Source: Rhodobiaceae bacterium (GTDB lineage Bacteria > Pseudomonadota > Alphaproteobacteria > Parvibaculales > Parvibaculaceae). From it: 64,000 nucleotides of DNA. The translations under genes were made by a program, and so were the position numbers. The stretch's first letter is position 1, and every line of letters begins with the position of its first letter. The notes below the pieces were generated by a model. The model saw only the letters and a program-made list of their open reading frames with translations. It ran no database searches and was not told the DNA's origin. Below, piece by piece: positions 1-7,290 of this stretch. The stretch spans positions 1,798,001 to 1,862,000 of the forward strand of contig CP030277.1 of NCBI GenBank assembly GCA_003330885.1, written 5' to 3'.

Positions 1-316
1 GGATGTCTCGAAGCTGGGCCATTTTCCGCTCAACCTCTTCGAGTTTCGCCGAGGCCCGGGTTCGCACACTGCTGCATTCGGTATTTGGGTCTGCGTGGAG
101 TGCAAGCAATTCATGAATTTCCCGCAGCGAAAAACCCAACGCTTGTGCGTTGCGGATAAATTGGATGCGCTCTACTATTTTATTTGAATAGGATCGGTAA
201 CCATTGTGTCGCGGCTTTGGCGGTTGTGTTATGAGGCCTTTGCGCTCATAGAATCTGATCGTTTCCACGCCGACGCCCGCTTCCCTAGCTGCGTTGCCTA
301 TTGTTCTCTGAGTCAT
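1..316 (-). CDS. MerR-family regulator, 3' end cut by the window edge
   Basis: The N-terminal 105 residues of a MerR-family metal-sensing activator are visible; the C-terminal metal loop lies outside the window. The winged-helix part begins MTQRTIGNAAREAGV and carries the usual ETIRFYERKGLI segment, then a GYRSYS motif. Near residue 80 there is an ECSSV cysteine followed by a dimerisation helix ending in KMAQLRDI, which resembles mercury-type MerR proteins where Cys82 binds Hg(II). The exact metal is therefore likely but not proven. The start is the ATG at 316, just downstream of a MerR-type promoter on the same strand. It differs clearly in sequence from the two merR copies at 3.1 and 15.5 kb, so it is not a third copy of those. 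Its regulated genes are probably left of the window. Confidence 0.85.
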   Translation of the reverse strand, partial: MTQRTIGNAAREAGVGVETIRFYERKGLITQPPKPRHNGYRSYSNKIVERIQFIRNAQALGFSLREIHELLALHADPNTECSSVRTRASAKLEEVERKMAQLRDI

Positions 317-334
317 TTTTGATCTCCAAGTCCA

Positions 335-366
335 AATCTACAGCCCGTACTATAGTACGGTGTCAA
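335..366 (-). promoter_or_regulatory. MerR-type promoter/operator of the left-edge regulator
   Basis: Read on the minus strand there is a -35 box TTGACA (366-361), a 20-bp spacer holding the perfect dyad CCGTACTATAGTACGG (360-345), and a -10-like TAGATT (340-335). An over-long 19-20 bp spacer filled by a dyad is the hallmark of MerR-activated promoters. It points into the regulator that starts at 316, so that gene is probably autoregulated together with genes beyond the window. Confidence 0.75.
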
Positions 367-377
367 GGCGCCGTTTA

Positions 378-543
378 GCTGTCCCCGCCAAAAACTACAT
401 CCGTACTAACCCGCACCCCTAAAATCTCTGGATTTAGAGGTTAGTCTGTTCCTTGATTTGGGAGACGGACGATGAAGCGATCACAGTCCAGGGAAGACCA
501 GACGAACAAGCGAACAACCGCAAGTTGGGCAAATCTTAGTTAG
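378..543 (+). mobile_element. 5' fragment of an IS3-type insertion sequence
   Basis: The segment ends in a short open frame (472-543, 23 codons) that begins MKRSQSREDQ. This start and its leader (GGGAGACGGACG just before the ATG) closely resemble the beginning of orfA of IS3-family elements, whose protein usually starts MKRSRFSEDQI. The similarity breaks down after about ten codons and no orfB or second end is present. I read it as a left-end scar of an IS3-type element between the regulator and merA. Identification is from memory of the family and is tentative. Confidence 0.35.
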
Positions 544-570
544 AGGTTCCATTGACTCCCTCGCGCTCGC

Positions 571-1998
571 TCACCCCGCGCAGCAGGAGAGCTTCTTTAC
601 ATCCTTATCAAAACTCTGAGCCGCCAGCTTCAGCCCTTCTACAGCTGTGAGATAGGGGAAGATTGTATCTCCCAACTCACGGGTTGTGAGGCCACCCTTG
701 AGCGCCATCACGACGGTCTGAATGATGTCACCAGCTTCTGGGGCAAAGACAGATGCGCCAATCAACTTGTCAGTCGGAACATCTGCTACGATTTTGATTA
801 AGCCTGTTGTCTCACGCGCGGCAATAAACCGTGGGACATTATCGAGCGCGATAACGCTGGTTTTCATCTCAATGCCCTTTGCCTTCGCCTCCGCTTCAGT
901 CAGGCCGACCGTGGCGACCTGTGGATCGGTGAAAACAACAGCAGGCATGGTTGAGTTGTCATACGCGTGTTCATTTTCACTCAGGGCGTTTCGCGCTGCA
1001 AGCTTGCCGCCATAAGCGGCCATATAAACGAACATGTCTGTCCCAGTTACATCCCCTACTGCGTACACATCAGGATGCGTTGTCTGCATGAACGCGTCTA
1101 CTGCGACCCCACCATTCTTCCGCAAGTCAATGCCGACACTGTCGAGATTAAGTGTTTTGGTGTTTGGCCTCCGGCCAGCTGTAGCAAGAACCTGTTCGAC
1201 TTCAATGATCGTTTTTCCCTGGTCGGTCTCACAGAAGAGCGCAATCCCGTTACTGCTTTTCTCAATCTTTTGATAACCGACGCCTTCGCAAACGCGCACA
1301 CCTTCCCGACGCAAACTCTCAGCAAGTGCGGCGCTGATTTCTGGTTCAGTGTCCGGTAAAAGTCTGCTTCGGCAACAAATGGTCACATCGACACCTGCGC
1401 GCACGAACATGTTGCCTAGTTCGCAGCCTATGACGCCGCCACCGATAATCAGCAATGATTTAGGCAGGGAAACCAGTTCAAGAGCCGCCGTGCTATCCAG
1501 CACATCAATGCTCTGGATGCCATTGATTGGCGGCAAAGCTGAAGACGATCCCGTAGCGATTATAACCTTCTTGGGACTGTAGATCGTATCGCCAACAGCG
1601 ATTTCAGTACCGTTCCCGGTGAATTCTGCGTGTCCCACTACGTAGGAAATTGATGGATACTCCGGTATCAAGTCCTCGTATTTGGCTTTACGCAGCTCAT
1701 CAACAAGAGCTTGCTTTTGCTCAACCAATGCTCGCCAATCGACCAGCTTGGAACTCGCTTCTACGCCTGCAAACCGATCCGCAATTGTCGGTTTGTGCAG
1801 GCTCTCCGTTGCTCGGATCAAGTTTTTGGACGGCACGCAGCCAACGTTCACACAAGTTCCGCCTATCGTACCTTCACCAACAACAACAATCTCGGCTCCT
1901 GCTTCCGCTGCAGTGATCGCTGCAGAAAAGCCCCCTGATCCGCCTCCGATAACCAGGATGTCGGGCGAGGTGTTTTTCGTTTCACAGCAATCCGACAT
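571..1998 (-). CDS. merA: Mercuric reductase MerA (left copy)
   Basis: Flavoprotein disulfide oxidoreductase of 475 residues that reduces Hg(II) to volatile Hg(0) with NADPH in the cytoplasm. The FAD-binding GGGSGG motif is at about residues 18-23, the redox-active pair is Cys49/Cys54 in GGTCVNVGC, a second Rossmann motif (IIGGGVIG) binds NADPH near residue 185, and the C-terminal vicinal pair Cys472/Cys473 (LSCCAG) is the Hg-accepting site of the partner subunit. The N-terminal NmerA (HMA) domain of longer MerA proteins is absent. It is the last gene of merT-merP-merF-merA on the minus strand, starting one base after the merF stop. By my count it differs from the right copy (17767-19194) at 23 of 475 positions. 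Confidence 0.96.
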   Translation of the reverse strand: MSDCCETKNTSPDILVIGGGSGGFSAAITAAEAGAEIVVVGEGTIGGTCVNVGCVPSKNLIRATESLHKPTIADRFAGVEASSKLVDWRALVEQKQALVDELRKAKYEDLIPEYPSISYVVGHAEFTGNGTEIAVGDTIYSPKKVIIATGSSSALPPINGIQSIDVLDSTAALELVSLPKSLLIIGGGVIGCELGNMFVRAGVDVTICCRSRLLPDTEPEISAALAESLRREGVRVCEGVGYQKIEKSSNGIALFCETDQGKTIIEVEQVLATAGRRPNTKTLNLDSVGIDLRKNGGVAVDAFMQTTHPDVYAVGDVTGTDMFVYMAAYGGKLAARNALSENEHAYDNSTMPAVVFTDPQVATVGLTEAEAKAKGIEMKTSVIALDNVPRFIAARETTGLIKIVADVPTDKLIGASVFAPEAGDIIQTVVMALKGGLTTRELGDTIFPYLTAVEGLKLAAQSFDKDVKKLSCCAG

Positions 1999-2232
1999 TT
2001 AGCGGTCTCCATCTTCGAGTGTTGGCGCAACTGCGCACTGCCTGCGCCAAACGGCATACGCGCTAAGAGCAATAAAAAAGGCGAGGGCTGGGAATAGGAC
2101 GATATCGAGATATCCCGTTACAGCTGACAGTCCGACGATACCTACGAGCACAACCAGAAGCGGGGTAAAACAGCACAAGGCGACAATCACCGTTCCGATG
2201 ATACCAATGCGAAGCAATAAGGCGTCTGACAT
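1999..2232 (-). CDS. merF: Mercury transporter MerF (left copy)
   Basis: Small inner-membrane protein of 77 residues that passes Hg(II) into the cytoplasm. Two hydrophobic helices are visible (about residues 6-30 and 38-60), with the vicinal cysteine pair in VALCCFTPL inside the first helix, which is the diagnostic MerF feature. A further Cys lies in the C-terminal tail (RRQCAV); canonical MerF has a second Cys pair there, so this is a reduced version, and the right copy has lost even this residue (RRQHAG). It sits directly upstream of merA and 9 bases downstream of merP, in one operon. Confidence 0.9.
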   Translation of the reverse strand: MSDALLLRIGIIGTVIVALCCFTPLLVVLVGIVGLSAVTGYLDIVLFPALAFFIALSAYAVWRRQCAVAPTLEDGDR

Positions 2233-2241
2233 TTTTCAGTT

Positions 2242-2586
2242 CTATAAAATTGGGGTTGCGGGATATCCGGCATTCGCTGATGCCGCCCCAATTTGCGCCG
2301 CACTCGTTTCAGCTGCATCAAAAACGACGGTCGCCGTTTTTGCGTCAAAGTCCACGCTGACGCTTGTAACGCCGTCAACACCTTGCATCGCTGCGCGTAC
2401 AGTGATGGGACACGCCGCGCAGGTCATTTTCTCAATTGCAAATGTGACTGTTTGTTCGGCAACGGCGACGCTTTGCGCTGTGATTATTCCGGCTTGCGCA
2501 AAAGGCATTGAGGTCAGTCCGATGGTGCCAACACCGGCCACTGCAAGGAGCGCAATGGATGCGATAATGAAAGATTTACGGTTCAT
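2242..2586 (-). CDS. merP: Periplasmic mercury-binding protein MerP (left copy)
   Basis: A 114-residue protein with a signal peptide (about residues 1-32, hydrophobic core ASIALLAVAGVG, ending near FAQA) and one HMA domain. The metal motif is KMTCAACP, equivalent to the GMTCxxC motif of MerP, which scavenges Hg(II) in the periplasm and hands it to MerT or MerF. The start chosen is the ATG at 2586, where the signal peptide begins; a longer open frame upstream is only a read-through of the merT region in another frame. It follows merT by 11 bases. Confidence 0.94.
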   Translation of the reverse strand: MNRKSFIIASIALLAVAGVGTIGLTSMPFAQAGIITAQSVAVAEQTVTFAIEKMTCAACPITVRAAMQGVDGVTSVSVDFDAKTATVVFDAAETSAAQIGAASANAGYPATPIL

Positions 2587-2597
2587 ATTTGCTTCTC

Positions 2598-2996
2598 CTA
2601 ATAAAATAGTGGCGCCCAGAAATCGACGGTTGCTGAAAGAGCCGCCAATGCTGTGGCACCCCATAGAACTGATTTGGTGATAAGGCTTGCTGACGGTCGG
2701 GCACAATAAGAACCATCTTCGCAGACTTCTTTCGGCTTGAAGTAGACATGCCAGAACCCCGCCGCGAGCAATATTGCGGTCACCCCCAAAAAGTACGCTT
2801 TGTAAGGTTCCAGAGCCGTGAGGTTGCCAACCCATGCCCCGCCCACGCCAAGCGTCACAAGCACCAGAGGTGCGACACAACATGAGGACGCCAGCAACGC
2901 TGCAAGAATGCCGCCTGTCGCCAGTAAACGTTCTTGTTGTGGCGTTCTGTCATCAGACCCATCAATAGGGGTGTTCTGGTCAACTGTTTCACTCAT
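2598..2996 (-). CDS. merT: Mercury transporter MerT (left copy)
   Basis: Inner-membrane Hg(II) importer of 132 residues and first gene of the left mer operon. After a polar N-terminus of about 25 residues there are three hydrophobic helices. The first contains the vicinal cysteines of SSCCVAPLVLVTLG, and the cytoplasmic loop between helices 2 and 3 contains a second pair (VCEDGSYC), both as expected for MerT. It is transcribed divergently from merR at 3100, with the MerR operator in between. The right copy at 16769 is nearly the same protein. Confidence 0.94.
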   Translation of the reverse strand: MSETVDQNTPIDGSDDRTPQQERLLATGGILAALLASSCCVAPLVLVTLGVGGAWVGNLTALEPYKAYFLGVTAILLAAGFWHVYFKPKEVCEDGSYCARPSASLITKSVLWGATALAALSATVDFWAPLFY

Positions 2997-3037
2997 AGTG
3001 TCACTTTTATTTCTTGCAAATTTTTGTTCACTCCATC

Positions 3038-3068
3038 AGGCTAATCCCTGTAGTAACTACAGGGTCAA
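3038..3068 (-). promoter_or_regulatory. mer operator/promoter of the left copy
   Basis: On the minus strand a TTGACC -35 box (3068-3063) is followed by a 19-bp spacer and TAGCCT (3043-3038). The perfect dyad CCCTGTAG-TAA-CTACAGGG occupies 3046-3064. This is the standard layout of merT promoters, silenced by apo-MerR and activated by Hg-MerR. The same site lies between the divergent merT (minus) and merR (plus) genes, so MerR probably also controls its own synthesis. Confidence 0.85.
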
Positions 3069-3099
3069 GAAATAGTTTGAATGAAGGCGAGACTTGAGA

Positions 3100-3510
3100 A
3101 TGACGGTCGCAGACATAACACGAGGTCAGCTCGCGAAACGTACAGGCTGCAACGCTGAAACCATTCGCTATTACGAAAAAACAGGCATCATGCCAGATCC
3201 TCGTCGTGCCGATTCAGGCTATCGTTATTACGATGAAAACCACGTGCGCCGACTGCATTTTGTAATGCAAAGCCGCAAACTTGGTTTCTCAATAGAAGAA
3301 ATTAGAAGCCTTCTCGACCTTGTTGACCGACGGGCGGTCTCTTGTAGTGAAGTGGAGAAGCTTGGTAAGGCGCATCTGCACATGGTGCGCAAAAAAATAA
3401 AAGACCTAAAACAAATGGCTGATGTTCTAGGCAGGACGGTAAGCGCGTGCAGTGGCGAAGACGTGCCAGAATGCCCTCTCATTGAAACATTATTCGGCGA
3501 GGTGGCTTAG
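3100..3510 (+). CDS. merR: Mercury-responsive regulator MerR (left copy)
   Basis: MerR of 136 residues. The winged helix has the family segment ETIRYYEKTGI, and the three Hg(II) ligands of classical MerR are present at Cys82 (AVSC), Cys117 (VSAC) and Cys125 (PECPLIETLF). It represses and, with Hg(II), activates the divergent merTPFA operon. I chose the ATG at 3100, preceded by a GAAGGCGAG ribosome site; a TTG two codons upstream is also open. Compared with the right copy it has changes around residues 37-40 and in the C-terminal tail. Confidence 0.93.
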   Translation: MTVADITRGQLAKRTGCNAETIRYYEKTGIMPDPRRADSGYRYYDENHVRRLHFVMQSRKLGFSIEEIRSLLDLVDRRAVSCSEVEKLGKAHLHMVRKKIKDLKQMADVLGRTVSACSGEDVPECPLIETLFGEVA

Positions 3511-3668
3511 ATGCGTTTCGGTGAATTTAGGCTCGCCTCGCTACTTCCCAGTTGTGCGCTGGTGTTGGCGAACCATTGGGCAATGTGTTCTTTGGTGGTT
3601 TGTCCCGAAACCAAAGACCAGAGATGATGCAATGTGCACATCTCACACCCAGGCGTTCGGATGAGAGC
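3510..3668 (-). pseudogene. Remnant of the mer-linked membrane protein found intact at 16029
   Basis: On the minus strand a stretch reading ALIRTPGCEMCTLHHLW followed by SLVSGQTTKEHI matches the C-terminal tail of the 180-residue protein at 16029-16571. After the KEHI position the frame is shifted relative to the intact gene, although the DNA still aligns (an AACTGGGAAG block is shared). Everything upstream, including all membrane helices, is missing. It lies tail-to-tail against merR, so the left mer copy once had this gene too, in a different place or orientation. Confidence 0.8.
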
Positions 3669-3681
3669 TGATGTTGGAGAG

Positions 3682-5115
3682 TTAGACGTATCTGACTTCA
3701 CGGGCCATACCAGCTTCCATGTGATAAATATTGTGGCAATGAAAGAACCAGCGCCCCGGATTGTCCGCAACGAAATCGAACTCGGCCCGGCCCATGTGTG
3801 CTGCCACCAGTACTGTGTCCTTCAGGGCGTTGCCGATACGGAAGAAATGCCCGTGCAGATGCATGGGATGCAACATCATGCTATGATTTCTCATACGGAA
3901 TCTTATTCGTTCACCTGCGCTAATTGTGATTGGATCCGCGTCGGGGTAAGCCTGCCCGTTGATGGTCCAGGCGGAACCCATCATCCCTCCTCGTAGCAGC
4001 AGATCAAATACACGATCCGGTCGCCCCGTTGGTAGCGTCTCAAGCGATTGCAAATCCTCATAGTGAAGGGGGCGACCGCTCGTGAAGCCCTCCGGCAAGC
4101 CCTCGCGCAATGTAGAAGCCGCGGCGTCGGTGTATCGGAGAACAGCGCGACCGGGTGATACATCACCCTCGATTGCCACCACACTGATAGGCCACACACC
4201 GGGATTATTCGCCTCTACAATCACATCATAGCGCTCAGCCGTACCAAGGACGAAGCTATCAACAGTGACGGATTCAACGGGACGACCATCACAGTGGCTC
4301 ACCGTCATTCGGTGGCCTGCTATGGCCACCCTAATAGTCGAGGCACCCGATGGGTTGACGAAGCGAAGCCGAACGCGCTCGCCCCGTTTTGTATCGAATA
4401 CACGCGGGTTGTCAGGTAGCTGCCCCCCGATCAGCAGGCCCTGATAAGGTGGCATCTGCCCTGTCATCCCCATCATGCCGCCTCCCCGCCGCCAACCACC
4501 CCCCATCATCCCGCCCCACCCGGCGCTGCCGCCAAGTGGCTGCGGGGCGCCAGGAAGATAGTCATCAAGAACGAGCACATAGTCACGATCATAGGCGACA
4601 TGAGGCGTCGCCTCCTCGATCACCAAGGCTCCGATCAGGCCACGATCAATCTGCAGACCGACGTGAGAGTGATAGATGTAGCTGCCAGCAGGCGTGGCCT
4701 CAAACGCATACTCAAAACTTTCGCTAGGTGCGATTGGCTTCTGGGTCAAGCCAGGGACACCATCCATCGCATTCGGCACGGGCACACCATGCCAATGAAC
4801 TGTCGTTTCTTCGGGTAATTCATTCTTGACCGTAATTTGAAGCCGTTCGCCCTCCTTCACACGGATCTCAGGCCCGGGGAACTGGCCGTTGTAGAGCCAA
4901 GTTTTAAAGGTCTCGTCGGGACCTATTTCAACCTCGCCCTGCTGGGCTACGAGACGGAATTCCCGCAATGCGCCACCAGACCCCTGGGAGGACACGGAGC
5001 TGGGAAGAACATTGTTGGGGGCAACATCAATGTCTGCTGCAGTTGCAGAACCGTTCAACAAACCAACCGACGCAACGCCGGTTGCCGCACTCATCAAAAA
5101 TTTTCGGCGGTCCAT
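3682..5115 (-). CDS. Tat-exported multicopper oxidase
   Basis: Periplasmic multicopper oxidase of 477 residues, probably oxidising Cu(I) or another metal. The N-terminus MDRRKFLMSAATGVASVG is a twin-arginine signal. The copper motifs are all present: HWHGVP near residue 108, YIYHSHVG near 147, HPMHLHGHFF near 420 and HCHNIYHMEAGM near 460, the last giving the type-1 site with Met as axial ligand. A Gly/Met-rich insertion (WGGMMGGGW onward, about residues 205-225) resembles the Met-rich loops of copper oxidases such as CueO and CopA. It lies 39 bases downstream of the CDF gene on the same strand and so probably shares its MerR-controlled promoter. The substrate is not determined. Confidence 0.9.
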   Translation of the reverse strand: MDRRKFLMSAATGVASVGLLNGSATAADIDVAPNNVLPSSVSSQGSGGALREFRLVAQQGEVEIGPDETFKTWLYNGQFPGPEIRVKEGERLQITVKNELPEETTVHWHGVPVPNAMDGVPGLTQKPIAPSESFEYAFEATPAGSYIYHSHVGLQIDRGLIGALVIEEATPHVAYDRDYVLVLDDYLPGAPQPLGGSAGWGGMMGGGWRRGGGMMGMTGQMPPYQGLLIGGQLPDNPRVFDTKRGERVRLRFVNPSGASTIRVAIAGHRMTVSHCDGRPVESVTVDSFVLGTAERYDVIVEANNPGVWPISVVAIEGDVSPGRAVLRYTDAAASTLREGLPEGFTSGRPLHYEDLQSLETLPTGRPDRVFDLLLRGGMMGSAWTINGQAYPDADPITISAGERIRFRMRNHSMMLHPMHLHGHFFRIGNALKDTVLVAAHMGRAEFDFVADNPGRWFFHCHNIYHMEAGMAREVRYV

Positions 5116-5154
5116 GTGAAGTATCCTTCCGACTGGCTAAGGTTTCAAAAGCCT

Positions 5155-5793
5155 CTATCTGGCCACTCCTACTCCGGGTTGTGGTGTGCGTAGTTCCATA
5201 ATTGCCTGATTGACAATTTGCATTGACGACCAAAGGAACAGGCCCGCCATTACCCCGGCGACAATCAGGTCTGGCCAGGCTGTGTTGGTTGCCCAAACGC
5301 CACTCGCCGCCAGAATTACTGCCATGTTTCCGATAGCGTCGTTCCGACTGCACAGCCAGACAGAGCGAACGTTCGCGTCGCCATCGCGATGTTGCAAGAG
5401 CAGCAGGACGCTGACAAGGTTGGCGACAAGTGCCAAAAACCCTATTGCGCCCATCATCTCAGCTTGCGGTACACCAAGTATAAATGTGCTGTAGACAGTC
5501 GAGCCAAGAACCCAAATTCCCATGAGCCCCAGGCTTAGCCCTTTGAAAAGAGCAGCCCGCGCCCGCCATACCAGTGGCATGCCAATCACCATCAGCGTGA
5601 TCATATAGGTTGCCGTATCGCCTAAAAAATCAAGAGCGTCTGCTTTCAGAGCCTGAGAACTGGCGAACATGCCTGCCGTCATTTCAACCAGAAACATAGT
5701 CCCGTTAATGGCAATAACTGCCCAAAGAGCCCTTCTGTAACCTATCGAAACACCATCAAACTTTACATTTTCTTCGCAACCACAACCGCTCAT
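5155..5793 (-). CDS. CDF-family cation efflux protein lacking the cytoplasmic domain
   Basis: Cation diffusion facilitator of 212 residues with six hydrophobic segments that exchanges a divalent metal for protons across the inner membrane. Metal-site residues are visible in helix 2 (KADALDFLGD) and helix 5 (SRNDAIGNMAV). The protein stops shortly after helix 6, so the usual ~90-residue cytoplasmic domain is missing; several MerR-linked CDF proteins are this short, so it is not necessarily truncated. The N-terminus MSGCGCEE carries a CGC that could bind metal. Divergent from the regulator at 5882, it is first gene of a two-gene unit with the multicopper oxidase. Confidence 0.88.
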   Translation of the reverse strand: MSGCGCEENVKFDGVSIGYRRALWAVIAINGTMFLVEMTAGMFASSQALKADALDFLGDTATYMITLMVIGMPLVWRARAALFKGLSLGLMGIWVLGSTVYSTFILGVPQAEMMGAIGFLALVANLVSVLLLLQHRDGDANVRSVWLCSRNDAIGNMAVILAASGVWATNTAWPDLIVAGVMAGLFLWSSMQIVNQAIMELRTPQPGVGVAR

Positions 5794-5833
5794 GAGGCTT
5801 CCTCACTGTTCATAGGCTCTCTTGTCTGGGTCT

Positions 5834-5864
5834 AAACTACTTCCTATAGTAACTATAGATTCAA
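5834..5864 (-). promoter_or_regulatory. MerR-type operator/promoter of the CDF-oxidase unit
   Basis: Minus-strand TTGAAT (5864-5859), a 19-bp spacer containing the dyad CTATAG-TTA-CTATAG (5858-5844), then TAGTTT (5839-5834). The layout matches a MerR-activated promoter, but the dyad differs from the mer operators, in line with a distinct regulator and metal. It sits between divergent genes. Confidence 0.75.
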
Positions 5865-5881
5865 GAGAAAAGAGATACAAA

Positions 5882-6292
5882 ATGGTTGAATTTACGATTG
5901 GCCAATTGGCAAAGGAAACCGGCTGCAAAATTCCCACAATCCGCTACTACGAAAAAATCGGGCTCCTTCCAGATCCACCGCGCTCCGGGGGCAATACGCG
6001 GCGCTATTGCGCAACCCATAAAGCACGCCTCTTCTTCATCTGCCATTGCAGAGAGCTTGGCTTTTCACAAAGCATGATCCGCGACATGTTGAGCCTCTCA
6101 GATCAGCCGGATCGCTCATGTGAGGGGGTCGCGGAGATTGCGCGTACTCAATTGGATCACGTGACACGGCGGATTAAACGACTTGCCCAATTGAAAAAGG
6201 AGCTTGAACGCATGATCGCTGATTGTCATGGAGGTCGGGTTGGGGAATGTCGGATTGTTGAGGCTTTGACTTCCGGCTCTGCAGTGACCTAA
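5882..6292 (+). CDS. MerR-family metal regulator of the CadR/PbrR/ZntR type
   Basis: Activator of 136 residues with the usual winged helix (IPTIRYYEKIGLLPDPPR). Likely metal ligands are the Cys in DRSCEGV near residue 79 and the C-terminal pair in DCHGGRVGECRIVEAL, a pattern typical of Cd/Pb/Zn sensors rather than of MerR(Hg). The start is the ATG at 5882; the open frame extends 20 codons further upstream but would run through the operator. It controls the divergent CDF and multicopper oxidase genes. The cognate metal cannot be named from sequence; Cd, Pb or Zn are the candidates. Confidence 0.88.
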   Translation: MVEFTIGQLAKETGCKIPTIRYYEKIGLLPDPPRSGGNTRRYCATHKARLFFICHCRELGFSQSMIRDMLSLSDQPDRSCEGVAEIARTQLDHVTRRIKRLAQLKKELERMIADCHGGRVGECRIVEALTSGSAVT

Positions 6293-6372
6293 CGAGACAG
6301 AAAAACAGAAACAGTTTCTATGCTTCGTTCGGCCTGTATCATTTCAGTCAACGGAATGAGGGAAAGATTTTA

Positions 6373-6867
6373 ATGTACAAAAAATTGGGTTTTGTTGTTG
6401 CGTTTATCGCACTGGCTGCTGACCTCGCAACGAAGTGGATAATGCTCAGCATAGTCATGCAGCCGCCGAAAATGATTGAAATATCTTCTTTCTTTAGTCT
6501 GAATCTGGGCTTTAATCGGGGCATCAGTTTTGGCCTTCTCAGCTCACCTCATTTTGCAACCCCCTATCTTTTGTCAACATTCGCACTCATTGTCGTCCTA
6601 TTTTTAGTTACTCAGTTATGGCGGGGCACATCTAAGATCGAAGCGATTGGTATTGGATCTATCGTCGGCGGAGCCACTGCCAACGTTATCGATAGATTGG
6701 CTGATGGGACAGTAACCGATTTTCTTGATTTCCAGATTTACTCCTATCACTGGCCAACATTCAATGTCGCAGATACAGCTATTTTCTGCGGTGTCGTTCT
6801 GTTTATTGCGGCCAGCATTTTCGACGAAAAGCTTTCTCCAGGACAAACTGAACCTGGTGAGAAATAG
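6373..6867 (+). CDS. lspA: Lipoprotein signal peptidase LspA, island copy
   Basis: Signal peptidase II of 164 residues with four hydrophobic helices; it cleaves prolipoprotein signal peptides in the inner membrane. The catalytic aspartates are in NVIDRL (about residue 115) and FNVADTAI (about residue 136), with the conserved GTVTDFLDF between them. A second lspA next to a CDF/P-type exporter and a MerR-type regulator is a recurring arrangement in metal-resistance clusters. It is 80 bases downstream of the regulator and may be co-transcribed with it. A housekeeping lspA is expected elsewhere in the genome. Confidence 0.93.
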   Translation: MYKKLGFVVAFIALAADLATKWIMLSIVMQPPKMIEISSFFSLNLGFNRGISFGLLSSPHFATPYLLSTFALIVVLFLVTQLWRGTSKIEAIGIGSIVGGATANVIDRLADGTVTDFLDFQIYSYHWPTFNVADTAIFCGVVLFIAASIFDEKLSPGQTEPGEK

Positions 6868-7290
6868 GTGTGTGGACACCCCAGAGGAGAGACAAACATG
6901 ATCCTCTGTTTGCAATGGGTTGCCTTTCAAACGTGAACGCCATCAAAGCTCAATGCAAGATGGCCAGTCAATCGCCGCCCGTCTGTTAAAGGGGCGAATT
7001 GGTACGCACTAGCTTGTTCAATCGGCTGACCACCTTAGTAGTCCTCGTTTGAGAGGTTGCTTGCCCTAACCTAGGTCATCGTGTGTCCAGGTTACATCAC
7101 CCTACGGAAGGTTATGTGGAGTCCGTGGGTGTTGCAATCAGACGTCATGTCCAACTCCAGCGACGCGTATAGTGCTTGGCGTTGAATAGATACTCAGTCA
7201 GATGCTCATCACTGATGTTGACCGTTGCCTGTCTCTACAAGCCACCTGTTTGGAACTCCGACCGACAGTGCAATACAATTCAGTCGACTT
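6868..7290. other. Intergenic stretch without a supported gene
   Basis: No start-anchored frame longer than about 40 codons with family resemblance was found on either strand. A minus-strand piece around 7150-7220 reads like coding sequence for about 25 codons (NISDEHLTEYLFNAKHY) and then stops; I could not assign it. Confidence 0.5.
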
